The notes under the pieces are model-generated. The model was not told the origin of the DNA and ran no database searches. It worked only from the letters and a program-made list of their open reading frames with translations. From Marchantia polymorpha subsp. ruderalis (lineage: Eukaryota > Streptophyta > Marchantiopsida > Marchantiales > Marchantiaceae), in NCBI GenBank assembly GCA_037833965.1, contig AP031352.1, positions 32,304,501-32,368,500 on the forward strand: a stretch of DNA of 64,000 bases, written 5' to 3'. The translations under genes and the position numbers were made by a program. This document shows positions 1-12,759 of this stretch, piece after piece (the first letter of the stretch is position 1; every line of letters starts with the position of its first letter).

Positions 1-2039
1 AAAGCAACATTTGTCAACCGCACATTTCCTAATGTGTTGGCCTTTCTTGTTTTCAGACTTTATTCTCTTATGTTTTGGCTCTAAATTGCTTGAGGTGTAT
101 CAAAATCTTAAACTTTTGGCTCATGAGATTTTAAAAAACAGTTGTTTAAATTGTGGTTCTTGCATCTATAATAAAAACACAAATGCTCTCTTTCATGATT
201 TTTCTTTTGTAAGTTCCTAACTCTCAAAATCTCATTTTGCATGAACTTTAAGGTTGAAGTGCTTGAAAATGTTTGACGGACTTAAGTTATCTAATCTATT
301 TGATATGATTAAAAGAACAATTGTCGTTCTTTTTGTTGTTTGAAAAGGAAATTGTTGCAATCTATTGTTTGAGTAATATACTTTGCCAGATTAGTTGGTT
401 TGGACAAATTTAGTAGCAAAATTTTGATATCGTTTTGAAATCTTAATAGAAACATGATGATAAGATTCATATCGTTTCAATAAAGATCACATGCAAATTG
501 TTGAAATTTTGCAACTAATGTTGAATTTGGCCACTGTAGTTTTTGCGTCGTTTGAAATTCTCTTCTTATCATTAAGTTTCAATTATGTTTTACAAACAAC
601 TGTTGAATCTTTTCAAGAATTGATCAAGGTCTGTTACTAGTGGAAAATATTTCTTCAATAGTGACAAAAATCAGAGTAACGGAGTTATTATGAATGGTGA
701 TCAATGAGTCCAACTTGTATTTATTTTATTGAGCATTTTTGTGATTGGAGACGGATTTGATTGACAAAATCATGTATAATCTCTGTCAAATTTCTCTAAC
801 GAGCTCTTGTAATGTTTTTTGGCACTTGTAGAACTAGATTTGATCCATAGAGTGAAACGTGAACAATTTAAAGCTATTTCATGGCTTGTGTAATTGAATT
901 TGATGCAATAGCTGGAACATGAAATGGAGCGCAAACAACCATCGTATTTCATAGGCTATCATCCTCTTGTTGTAGCTCTTACAACACACAATCATGTTGG
1001 GCATCTAGATTTGGAACCGTCACATATCTTAAATTTGATACGCCTGAAAATTCACAATAACATAGTTTAACAAATCTTTGTCTCATGTAATTTTGAGTCA
1101 ATCACAAGGAATGAAGAAGGATTTAGAATTTAGTCTCGTCAAACTGTTACGGAAGGCAACTTTGTGATATTACAAATGACTAGATTGAAGTAAATAAATT
1201 GGAATAAATAATAATCAAAATTAAAAAATTGAAAGTTGTTTTGATAATTGTAAAAGTAGATTAAACTGAAGTTGACGAGAGGGATGAGTAATGTTCAGAG
1301 ATTCTCTATACATACAGCTAATACGTTACTAACAAAATCCAAATTTGGAATGTTGGCATCAACTTTAAAGTCAGCACCGCATTTTGTTACTATATATCAA
1401 GTCCATGGCGCTCTTCAGATATATATTTTTCAAGTAAACACTAATACATATAATCAGTGAATTTTAAAATTAATCTTTCTAACCTTGATGAAAGTGTGAT
1501 CTAAAATTGCCATCACAACCTTCAACCCATTCCCTCAAATAACATGTTTCAAAACATTCACAAGGACACTTATTATTAAATATATTACACAGAAGAGAAA
1601 ATAAAACCAATTCCTGTTTGTGCTTGGATGTTCTTGAAGAAGGTAACATTTAAGGTTAAACCTCAAAACTGTAACATAATTTGACTCAATTCAAACTCTT
1701 CTCTTCAGCGTTAGGACTAAAGACCACTCTTTTAGTGCTTCCGTGCTGGTTGCATTTTCAAGTTTTAACAGTTGTATCTTGTCTTACATCAGGTCTGCAG
1801 CCATAGAAATCTTGACATACAGAAGCTATTTTATGATAACTAAGCATGGATGGTTCGAACAGTGTATATCTCTGCGATTCCCCCAAGCGACTTGAAGCTG
1901 TCTTTTGGAAGAGGTCGAACTGATTAAAAAGCTGAATACAATAAGCTGAACTTGAATACAATACAATGGGTTACATAGAATACAATGCAATACTTGAACT
2001 ATACAATAAGCTGAACTTAATGTTTCTTCAATAATGTAT
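1..2039. other. AT-rich intergenic DNA, no gene seen
   Basis: All reading frames here are short and have AT-driven composition, with no recognisable domain, RNA gene or terminal repeats. The only structure I noticed is a 17-bp direct duplication (1937-1953 and 2002-2018) in an ATACAAT-rich patch near the right end. Confidence 0.6.
1937..2018. repeat. Short direct repeat, 17-bp unit spaced 65 bp
   Basis: The unit TACAATAAGCTGAACTT occurs at 1937-1953 and again at 2002-2018, separated by an ATACAAT-rich linker. This looks like a small local duplication. No wider element boundary could be recognised around it. Confidence 0.7.
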
Positions 2040-3440
2040 ATCCACTAGATATTATATTGAACAGTGTTCCCCTCGGACACCCGAAAAAATGGGTACTATT
2101 CGAATGACCGGGGAAAAACTCCAGACTTGTGAACCAACCACGTGGACATACTGAGGATCACAATGCTGCGACCTCCTAGCCAATATGTGCTATACATTCT
2201 TACGTCCCTCGCTAAGTTTCTGGCTGGAAACTTATGGAGCGAATTCGTGAGTATGTTGGAACCAAATTCTGTCAGCATTTGGCGCGCACTAAGACCACTC
2301 ACTGTAGCCAGTCACTACACCACAGTCGAAATATGTGAATTGTAGTCAAGATCTTAACCTGAGGTCATGATAGTTGAACGATCTTTTCCCTGGACCACCG
2401 ATGGGAAGAGAGTCAAAACAGGGTATGGGTATAAACTCAAGGTTATTATTATGATAATCATGTCCGAACCCTGGCGCGTAGGTTAGTTTGGTAGACATTC
2501 AGTATATTAGAAGGAAAAGTTAGGTTGGAAACTTGGAACATGACTTGACCGACGAACCAGTGAACTTTTGAGCCACGAATCCCTCCACTCCAACATCCTT
2601 CTGGTGGGCCCGGACTGTACACAGATCTGGTGGTTATAAGCGAACACTTACTTGCTGCTGCAGAGAGAACCTCCGCTTGGTACCACAAATTTGCAGCCGG
2701 ACAAGAGTACATCCACAAGTTTACACAGGCCTCTTGTAGAAGACGTTCTTAACCAGAAACTAAAATCCTCGCCCGGGGCTGGCCTACGACCGGTTGTATG
2801 GAGGAGGGCTTTGCAGCCACCGACAGTGACCCACGTGGCGAAGCCACGTCAAGTATGTAAACCAGAAACGAATTTCTGGCCCGGAGCTGCGATTACCCTT
2901 CGACTTACTGCCACGTAATTGAGATACACTCGCAGGTCAATTTTGTGGCCCTTGTCACGCCGCAACTGTCCAAGCCTACAATTGCCGGGCACTTGGCAGG
3001 AACTCCATTTCCGTTATTGTATCCGGCAGAGTTCTCCTGAGGTCAGATATTTTATGGCCATTCTTGCACTATCCTCTCGATTTTTACTACGGTGAACATT
3101 GAGCTCGACTTATATCAAATGAATCAGACACGAGGACAGGCACCTGTAGCTTATCCCTCCACCGGGCTGACAGGCATGCCATTCGGTATCGCCGAGAATT
3201 GGCAATACGGCACTGCCTTTTCATGGACGTGAAGCAACCGACGGAGGCAAAAGCGTAAAGCCACCTGATACTTCACCTCGCGCCACGTGCCGAGAACCAC
3301 ATTCATGACGTTGACACGGCAATCTTCTTTAGTCGCCACGTCAGATCGGTACCCATCCCGCCGATATGTCTACAGAATGCGAAGAGGCGGCGCTGGTATC
3401 TTCCCAGTGCGCATAATGCGATATTTCCCAGCTAAAATGT
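2040..3440. other. GC-richer patch of unknown origin
   Basis: Base composition changes sharply from the AT-rich flanks to a mixed, GC-richer sequence of about 1.4 kb. Reading frames of 60-90 codons occur on both strands but none resembles a known protein or shows consistent coding character. A small inverted motif (CACGTGGCGAAGCCACGT) lies near 2831. It may be a decayed mobile element or foreign sequence, but I could not assign a family. Confidence 0.4.
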
Positions 3441-3510
3441 ACTTGAATTAGTCATTGTCGTTGTACTTAATTGGAGCAATCACGATTCAAAACTTGACGG
3501 CTTAGATCTG

Positions 3511-3636
3511 GTATACAGCGATGAGGAGTGAGCAGAAGTCCATACTGTAGGAAACAGTCACAGTTGTGATCTTAAAATTATCTATACCATGCAGGGTTGT
3601 TATCACTCAGTCATAGTCACTCCTCACCACGTATAC
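3511..3636. repeat. Imperfect inverted repeat (hairpin), about 21-bp arms
   Basis: The left arm (3511-3531) starts GTATAC and ends TGAGGAGTGA. The right arm (3617-3636) is its near-complement, with four or five unpaired positions in the middle of the stem and an 85-base loop. It could be the remains of a fold-back element or a small-RNA hairpin. Nothing in the sequence decides between them. Confidence 0.5.
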
Positions 3637-3639
3637 CGT

Positions 3640-6099
3640 CTCTGTCGTCAGGGGTAGCGGCAACTCACGACTTTCTGCTCTCTCCCATGGCAGACAGTGA
3701 TCCCTTCGTTCATATTGTTTTCCCAAGCCATTGAGTTCCCTGTCGCCTCTAAATGTATCGTTGAAAGGAGGTCATAACCTGTTCTGTTTAGTATCAGGAA
3801 AAGTGCTGCACGTCAACTTTACACTTTCTTATTGATACGCCTAGAGTTCGGTGTCTGGAGTTTCCGCGGTCATCGGGATGTTGTATCCCGCTATTATGGA
3901 TTCTTTCTCAATATCTATGCAACGCAGAGTGATTACACAAATTTTTATGAAACTTACAACAGTTGAAGATGAATGTGCTTGAACGTTTCATACAACCCTT
4001 ACTCACAGAAATAATTATAGTAACTGCAAAATCGCCTCAAACTTGCAAGATACACAAATTTTACACAGACAACTAAGACTGGCTGATGATTTTGGGCGAA
4101 GGTTCTGCTTTTTTGGCATACAAATGATATTTGCGTGTGTAAATAGGAGTCCTTTTCGTCTGCTATGATGTCGAGGCTGTAGGCGATCGGAAATAAGGTC
4201 GGAAAGCTCCTATATTCTCATAATCCTCATTCAGCTGCGAGAGACCTTTAAGCAGGCTCATCGCTTTTGTAAATATACTGCGAGTCCTCGTACCATATAT
4301 TCTATATATTGGAACAATCTCACTGCTGCTAAATTGCTACTTCAAGGATAATTATCTAACTATGCAAATGGTGGGCACATTAATGAATAACTGATCAGTT
4401 TATCTGATACTGCTCATTGAAAACAATCCTGTCAAGTTTTTCTAAATTGGAAAGAAGTGAATAGAATTGAGTTCAAGTGGATATAAAATAAAATAGTTAA
4501 CCTCATCAAGTCGAAAAATGATGAAATTTTGAAGAGTAAAGAGGCGCTAGGCTCAATAAAATCATAATGAAAATAATGTTTCACAATTCCTAAAAAATCT
4601 ATTATCTAGATCCAAGGTATAGAAATTACCAACTTATTCACCTCAAATTATCTAATTGGATTGCTCTCGAAATTTTATATCCACTGTTTTAGCACCAGCT
4701 AAAACAGTGGATACAAAATGATTAATATATGCTAGAAAAAATAGTATCATGTAGCCTATTACAGAAGATCCAGTCAGAAATATGCAAAAACTTGCATTCA
4801 TAATTTTAAATGAATTTATTAGTATTGTAAAAGAATGTGTCATATTCATTTCTATTATTGCAGCTTAATAAAATGACCATTTCTTTATATTCTGTTCCTT
4901 GAAAGATAAAATTACTTTTTGGCTTTAAATTTTTTTTTTTAGAAAAATATCGAGAAATATAATAACTTCAATCCTTATTCTATCTTTGCGAAAAAAACTA
5001 AAAACTAAATTTAAAAAAAAATCAATAATCTATTCATATTAAAACTCCTTCTACATGACAGAAATATAATAATATATCTATTCAAAAAAATGAAATTTTT
5101 TGAAATATTTGGATACTTAAAAAATATATTTTAAAATTTGAAAAATTTAATATAATGCTATTATGAAAATATTATAGTAATATGTTCTATCTTCAAGAAA
5201 GTATTCAGATTTAAAATTCTATTTTTCGATAGATTAAGTAAATCATAAATTATAAACAAATGATATTTCTCACATATCTGCATCAAAGAATATGCATAAT
5301 TTAAATGAAATTATTTTAATTTTATTCATTCGTGATAAAATTTATATTCATTTTTCAATGGTTGTTTTTCTTTATATGTTTAAAATTTTACAAAACTGTT
5401 TCTACCGCAGAAAAAAAATTCTCTTTAATATCATATTTTTAAAACCTAAATAAATTATGCTCTACATTGATGTAAACTGATTGCAAGGATTGAAATGGCA
5501 TCATCAATCCTAGGTGTGCATATAGATATATACTGAATTCAAAGTATCTAAACCTACGAACATATATCTCTTCATCTTAGTCTCATCAGATTATGATTTT
5601 ATCTGGTAGTTTTAGCAAGAAAAAAAAGTAAAAGCTAGGATTATTTAGTTTGCTGCATTCGTGGAGAATCCAAGAAAAAAATGCCATATTATTTGAGTTT
5701 CAATATTGTTGTACATATCATATGTACAAAAATATATGTAACATATCACAACATACATAACTTATACATATATTTAAACTCAATATACTTAAAATTTTAT
5801 TTATTCATTTTTAAATTTTATAATTATGTTTATATTTAGAGAAAAACTATGAAGCAAACAGAGTAATTTGCAAGTAGGAGCCGAATTATAACCTGAATTT
5901 ATTTAGCTTTCATTTCAGCCTATAATATATTAAATTATCACTTACAAACTTCAAATTCTTACAAAGTCTTGAAAGAATAAAAAAATTAGAGTTTCAAAAT
6001 TAATTCACATATGTGTAATGTGATTCAAAATAATAAAATATAATGAAAATTTTATATTCACAATAACAGAAAAGAATAAAAATAATTTTTCCATGTCTG
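3640..6099. other. AT-rich intergenic DNA
   Basis: Long A/T runs with no coding frame above about 65 codons. Apart from the hairpin at 4672-4719 and a small palindrome near 5708-5728 (TTGTACATA and its complement), I see nothing here. Confidence 0.6.
4672..4719. repeat. Near-perfect hairpin, 22-bp arms, 4-base loop
   Basis: TATCCACTGTTTTAGC (4678-4693) is followed by the loop ACCA and then its exact reverse complement (4698-4713). After one mismatch the pairing continues six more base pairs outward to 4672 and 4719. Such a tight, nearly perfect stem in AT-rich DNA is unlikely by chance and could extrude as a cruciform or come from a fold-back duplication. No neighbouring gene suggests a terminator role. 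Confidence 0.85.
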
Positions 6100-6104
6100 G
6101 ATTC

Positions 6105-6373
6105 TGTTGACGATAACTCCTGTATTGGAGTAACCTAGACTTAGCTAATCTTAGCTACGTTCCGTCGCCTGAACCTGGGTGTTTGACCCGGGACTTATCA
6201 CCGGTATCACCACTTCTTATCAAGATATACGCGCGTGTATTCTCTAGCCGTGAACATAGTTCTCAGAGAGAGAACCACGTACATCTCCTGTAGACTTGTT
6301 TATTGTCACTAGTGCTATTACTGTCCCTGAGTTCTTAGTTTTACTGTTAGTGATTTTATATTAAGTGTTAACA
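6105..6373. mobile_element. Solo LTR with 5-bp target duplication
   Basis: The 269-bp segment begins TGTTGAC and ends GTTAACA, giving the TG...CA ends and short terminal inverted repeat typical of LTRs. It is flanked by the 5-bp direct repeat GATTC (6100-6104 and 6374-6378). No gag or pol sequence adjoins it, so it is best read as a solo LTR left by recombination between the two LTRs of a former element. It is GC-richer than its surroundings. Family (gypsy or copia) and orientation are not determined. Confidence 0.8.
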
Positions 6374-6991
6374 GATTCAATATCAAAAAATTATTGTGAA
6401 ACGTTTTTGGCATATCAGAATTTTCATTTAATGTAATCATCTTTTGAAATATTTGTTAGATTAATTATATGACTTGTTTGTTGAGTAGATGATAGCTACG
6501 TCTTACTTTATTTTAAGATAATGAAATATTATATATACAAACATAAATTCATCAAATTATCTAATAATCTTAAATTGTTCAAATCATTCATGTGCGACTA
6601 ATTTTTTCCAACTCTTCAGAGGTATCTTACAAAGTAGATGTTTTGAAATAAAAAAAATCATATAAATTTTTTAATGTATTATTACATCAATTTAAAGCAA
6701 TTTTTTCAAATAATTATATTAAAATAATATAATCAACAAATCTCAATTATATTTATTAAATATTATTTTATAATTTCAAAATGATATAATCATAAATCAT
6801 ATATATTTTCAATCTACTTTGTAACTATACATGAGATATGAAATAATATTATGAAATTCAGAATTAAATTACAAGTTTCATTTCAGTGAAGATGAGTGTA
6901 GATAAAAATTGTAAGATTTTATGAAATCATGAAAAATGATATGTATTGTAATTAATAACTCAAGCACTATTAAAATCCATGGTTTGATTAT

Positions 6992-7280
6992 GGGGACGAC
7001 TAGGGCCACACCCGCCCGTTCAAAAGCGGGCCTGGCCGTAGCAAAAACGGGTGTGGCCCTGGTCGTCCCCGGAGCCGGATGGATGGACGATGACGTCACC
7101 CCTTGTAGGAGGAGGGGGACTTGAATACGGGTCGCCGAGCTCTCATCGGAGGAAAGATTTCTGGGCCGATTTCGCATTCCCATGATCCTCTCGGTGTTTC
7201 ATCTTCATTTCCTGACACTAATGGCCACTGAAAAGCATGGGCATGGTAATTAGCGGGCGGGTGTGGCCCTAGTCGTCCCC
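6992..7280. mobile_element. Mutator-like MITE, 27-bp TIRs, 9-bp TSD
   Basis: The 289-bp element starts GGGGACGACTAGGGCC and ends in the exact reverse complement over 27 bp (6992-7018 and 7254-7280). It is flanked by the perfect 9-bp direct repeat TTTGATTAT (6983-6991 and 7281-7289). A 9-bp duplication with long TIRs is the hallmark of Mutator-like elements. No transposase is encoded, so it is non-autonomous. A third, imperfect inverted copy of the terminus lies inside at about 7048-7071, making the left end itself a fold-back. The interior is strikingly GC-rich in an AT-rich neighbourhood. The identical TIRs and TSD indicate a recent insertion. Confidence 0.92.
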
Positions 7281-7289
7281 TTTGATTAT

Positions 7290-9290
7290 TACATTATAAG
7301 TTTGGTCAATTTTATAAGTTCAAATGTGGCAAGATAAACCTAATAATATTATGTCAAATATCATGTAGTTGTTAAGTATGTTGTGATGAGATATGTATAT
7401 GTACAACAAATTTGGATCTGGATTAATATAACTTTTTATCTTCTTGGATCAGCCACAAGTGCAGCAAAACAGTCACAAGGTTTCAAATCTTTGCATCCAT
7501 AGCATATTATTGATATGAATATAATAAATATAATTGTGATAATTTCAAGGATAGATTTTAGAATAGTAAAACTTCACAGTTTCATTTTTATTCTCATTTG
7601 TAAACATTGTTTAAACATTTCATTGCTTCAAGAATAAAAATTATGCTATATAAACACACATAGACTTTTATCTAAAAAATTGATAAAATTCGGTATGAAA
7701 TACATAGAATTATGCTTTAAGTGGATCATGCCCCCTCCTACCTTATAATCCAATCTATATAAACTTTGATGAGTTTTCCATAGTTTTTAGCCGCTGCTAC
7801 TAGATCAATTTTATTTCATTCAACAAAAACCAATAGAGATTGCTACACAATCAGAGTAAATTTCTTGAGCTATTTTTTAACCGTGTAATTCAGATAGTTA
7901 ATTTTTTATTTCCATAATATTGGTACTTAGCCACTTAATTTTTTTTGGTTTTAATCTTTGATATCCACCTGTACGATTTTCTCAATTGAAGTTGTGAGTA
8001 CTGTTCAGAAGTTACTCCTTTGGGCTTTCTTTATGAGCTATGCCTCGGAAACATGGCAGGAAAAAGAATGACAATATATTTGACTTCGTGCATGTGCATC
8101 TTAACACAAATGGACAAACACAGACAGATTGATAAGAGGTGATGATGATTGAAGCAGGACGCCACGCAAGCTCTGCCCGGTTAAATTAAGATGCAAGTAT
8201 GAGGAGATACTGGCAGCTGAAAGATACAAGCACTACAGCCGTCTAATCATGAAGTCATCACATTTCGAGATAGAAAACTTATAAAAAATATGGACATTTT
8301 GGCACGAATACTCGATCTCATTGAACAAGGGCCAAGTCGAGGGAAGGTAATGCATGTTATTCCAACCAAGTGTACGTGGGCCTGACCTCATATGACAAGA
8401 GGTTTGATTGTCTGTTGTACTTGAGAGCCGACCAGTAAAGTACATCAGCAATTGTTGTTACCACAAATTAGGAAATATGCACGGTGCCAAGCAGAAACAT
8501 TCGTTTGAGGTAATGTGACTTGGAAGTTTCCACTAGTGAGTAAAACCTTGTTATAATCACATGTTTTTTCGCTACAATCTTGCTCAATTCCTTCTGCAAT
8601 TGGTGTAAGCGGATCTCGTTATAATCATCTACACTGGCTGTATTCAGAAAAGAACTCAAAAGTTTAAAGTACTGTCATTAAAACGAAAGACTTTTTGGAA
8701 TGTTCTTCATCCAAGTAAGTCCTTTTATTGGCCTACAGAAAAAGTACCAAGTACTTTCATCGGGGCAAGCCCGACTTACTCTTTGGGCTTATGGGTCGTT
8801 AGATCTATAATATTGTTAACATCTCATTTTTTTGGGTTATTTCACTCATCTCATTGTCTCTTTCGAATTGATTTGAAGTCTTCAAAATTCTTTTTCTTCG
8901 ATACATTACTTTTTGTAATAATATAAACGAAAGAAGGTGCTCAGATGTACTCAAAAAAGAATAAATAGTACCTCCGACGTTTAGGTTTGAAGCAGCTAGA
9001 TATCATATAGTACATACATAAGAAATTCTTTGATAGAAAGTGTATACAAACAAAGAGCATGTGAATCAGAATTGCTTTACCTTATAAATCTTTCATCTTC
9101 GTTTGAAAAGGATTGTTAATTCTTCAGTACATTTTGTACAATGTTACAAAAATTTATAGATATTTATTTAAGAAAAAAAATAAAAAATCATTCCTTAAGT
9201 TTATGATCAAGATAAAATATATATTTTTTACAGTGATTTGGAATGCTTAATGAATTCTCCTTAGATTGAAAATTTGGCATTTAATTAACT
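7290..9290. other. AT-rich intergenic DNA, no gene seen
   Basis: Only short frames of unremarkable composition occur on either strand. I see no recognisable protein domain, RNA gene or repeat boundary. Confidence 0.6.
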
Positions 9291-12260
9291 TTATGATTAT
9301 ATGATAGCTTGGAAAGAGAGAATATGTGTGTCATTGAAAGAGTGCTTCAGAACTAAAGTTGATCCCAAGCTCCTGAACAAAGAGAAGATACTATAATTGA
9401 AAAAAATTGGAGGAAAATCGCAGGAGATCGTAGCATTAACATTGGACTTAAAATGGAGAGCCACAAGGAGAGTTTTAAATGCAAATGACCTTCCAAAGAT
9501 ATAAAAATAGTTCAGCAAACTAAGAGAGAGAGTTGAGTTAGAGAAAGAAAGGATTATACTAGCAGATAATCCAAACCAACTATATGCCAAGAATCCATCT
9601 CGCTAGCTTTTGAATTAACCATTGGACGAAGAGAAAGTAGTATCTTAAGGAGAGGGCAAGGGAGATTATTCAAATGTCAGTGACAAGATGAATAATGTCG
9701 ATGAGATATTTAGAGTTTGCCATGAACTATTCGCAGCAGACCTTCATGTAGAAGCGGAGCAAAAGCTGAGATCGCAAGCCGAGTAACTCAAGGATGGAAC
9801 TGGCTGATGACCAAATGCGAAACTGATTTGGGGAGGTAGATGTAGAGGAGGTTCTTGAAGTGCTCAAAGGCTTTAAGCTTGAAAAACATCTTAAAAACAT
9901 GACGGTCTAACAACACAATAATTTTTCTCTAAGGAAAGGAGAGAAAATGGAAGACTACTTAGGCGCTATTGATCAAACGACTAATTTAAATTCTCAGAAA
10001 TTAGAGAAGCAATATTCACAGAACTAGAGATTTATCTACATATTGTCCTACACAAACAAGATCGTGGCAAAACCATTGCTCTACATATGAAGAGGAAAAT
10101 CTCCATTATCATAGACAGGAGTAAAAAATGATTTTTTAGTTAAGAGGAAGATACGAAGATAATCTCTTTTACTTACTCCCTACTTTCATGTGGAGAGAAA
10201 AAGAAATGGGACTATCTTTCTATAATTTCACTTAGAGAATCTACATGGTCATGTATACTCTCTTCCTTAGCCAAGCAATACATGGTTGGGATATCCAAGC
10301 TGGCTAAGAGACTACTGCAGGACGGGAGGTCAATATGTATTCTTCTATTCAAGTTAACGGAGGATAAAAGAAAGAATTGTCTGAACCCTCAATTCAAACA
10401 ATGGTTTCCACTTGCACCTTTGCTAGTTGGGTTGTAAGGTAGAACGTATATCGATACTTGGAGAAATGCTCTTTAAGATGATGATATTAGGTTGACACCG
10501 GTGTTTAAATGAAAGCGACTAAGATGAACAACAAACATTAACATAAAGCGCTGGAAATACATATGCTTTTAAGACTACAGAAAAGGAATATTATTCGGTG
10601 ATCACGGATCATGTAGCTTCATGTATCCTAGAAATTGGAAGTTAAAAGCTAGAGGCAAAAAAGTATTTTGGTATTTGGGTTATGCCCTTGTTTGGAGGAT
10701 ATACCATGGAGAGAGAGTGACAATTGAATTGAATCACAAATGATGTATAGAAAACTTAGATATTATATATACCACACTTTGTCGTGTGGTGAAAGAGTAA
10801 TAGTGAATCACATACTACAATCTATTCTTACTCATGTTTTTCATGCAAAAAGGATCTCAAAAGTGTATTTAAGGGGAGGGAGGCGAAGGTAAGGCAACTC
10901 TTCCACTAGTTGAACGCAATTACAGGAATAAGTATCATATCTTTCATTCTGTTCAAAAACGTTTGTGATTAAAAAATTAAACACAATTCTAATCAAGTGG
11001 ACAAAGGGGAATGGAGAAGAGTTGCAACATACTTGCAACAAAGTCCAGGTGAAAAGCGGTATTTCAACTGCGAGAAGATCACAAGGAATTATGATTTAAC
11101 TCAAGTTGTGTTCTTGTACTCACGTAGAAGATAGAAAACTTAGCGAGGTTAAGTGTGCTGAAAGGCAGATTAATACTGTGGATAGAAAGGTCAAATACAG
11201 CTCAAAAACAAGTTCTGTAAGTTTGTACGAATGCAAAGTATGCTATCTTCCTAGCCATCATGAAAATTTGAATAACAAGTGTGTCGTACATAAATTTGAA
11301 GAAAATGTGTGCCGAATGTAAAAAGTGAATTGTGAAAAAAATTTAAAGAGTCACAATGAGCTCTAAAGGAGAAGGTAACAACCACATATAAAAATAAAAG
11401 CAATAAAATGCGTCATAACCAATATTACAAAACAAAACATGGAGCAAGTATGGGAGATTTGGTGGATTTGGGTTAGCAACAACGGAAGAGGATTGTAAAA
11501 AATAAATATTAGAGGTGGAGTAAATATTTCATTACTGGATGGAAGTTTTAAAAATCTTGTAAAAATGTATTTCATCAAATGTTGTTGAAAGGTCATAGAT
11601 ATATGATTTGGTCAGATCTTGCTCGTTTGTGATAATGTCAAACTACGGTGACTTGATAGAGCACGGAGGAAGAAATTAGAGGTGGAGTTTTCTCCCAGTG
11701 TACATTGCAAAAAAATAAATTGTGAAAGAGTGGACTAACGTAGCTGCATGGCTAAAAAAACTAGCTTCAAACCTACTTTCTTACCTCAAAGAGTGTAGTA
11801 TAATATAACATTATATGTCTTGCGTTGATATTACATAGTGTAAGGAAGAAAGTTAATGAAGTCGTTCGAAACGACAATCTTCATTAAAACTAAAAGTTGC
11901 GTGCATGGTGGTCACACATCCTACTAGTGACATTTTCGGATCTTTCTATGCTAATCATCCATCTTCTAGATAGGAGGTGATTAAATTGGCATCCCTAAGT
12001 GGAAGGGTATTTATAGATCTCTCTAACCCTGGAGCTAGAGTTGAATTGATTTGTTACTTTGACCTGCTTATGAGAGAAAACTAGAGTGTTGTAAATCATG
12101 TGTCAAGGACGTTCATTTTCTTTCGTTCATTCTATTGTATTTAGAGAATATTTTTTATTGCTCTACATAAAACGCAAGATAAGGATATTCATAAGATAGT
12201 ATTAAATATAGTCGAAGATTTCTCGGATACTCTTGTTGTTGTATGTTTTAACTTACATAA
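9290..12260 (+). pseudogene. Possible very decayed retroelement
   Basis: Across this stretch the plus strand keeps blocks with coding-like composition (many Lys/Glu/Leu codons, A/G-rich sense strand). One block near 11205-11290 resembles a zinc knuckle (C-x2-C, His, Cys spacing), and one near 11990-12080 resembles the strand around an aspartic-protease site. No LTR, target duplication or clear gag/pol motif could be identified. If it is an LTR-retroelement fossil it is old and heavily broken. It could equally be the remains of an unrelated gene. Confidence 0.25.
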
Positions 12261-12617
12261 ATAGAAATCTCATGTATAGTATGACAAATTTTCTAAAGTG
12301 ATTATATTCAAATTTAGATCAACATTATCAGTTTGGGTTTGTAATTCTAAACTTTGATGGGGTCTCCTCATCGTTTTTGCCATATGATGCCGGATGCCAA
12401 GGAATTGGCAATTAGATGACCAATCTTATGAGGTGAGACCAGTAAATGTTGGAAGAGCATTGTGGTCTAGCAAGACAAGGCTCAAAGAGAATCTCAACAG
12501 TACATTGGGGTTCAAAATCACTCCAAAGGTAAGTTCAGTTCGTAAGTGGAGCATACACATCATCCGAATGACAAACCACAGTCCCGGACCAAGACCCAGA
12601 GGGCATAACCGGCACAG

Positions 12618-12755
12618 CCTGATATGTTTAGAGAAATTAACTATATTCAACCTTTAGTACTCCAAGTGTCAGATGGTTGAAACTTCCTGATATGTTTAGA
12701 GAAATTAACTATATTCAACCTTTAGTACTCCAAGTGTCAGATGGTTGAAACTTCC
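12618..12755. repeat. Tandem duplication, 2 x 68 bp
   Basis: A 68-bp unit starting CCTGATATGTTTAGAGAAAT occurs twice head to tail (12618-12685 and 12686-12753) with no differences that I can see, and two further bases of the repeat follow. The identity indicates a recent duplication by slippage or unequal exchange. No gene is attached. Confidence 0.95.
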
Positions 12756-12759
12756 GTCC

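Noticed and set aside
3541-3600. MicroRNA precursor at the 3511-3636 hairpin
   Set aside because: The central stem has too many unpaired bases, no known miRNA sequence is present, and there is no expression evidence.
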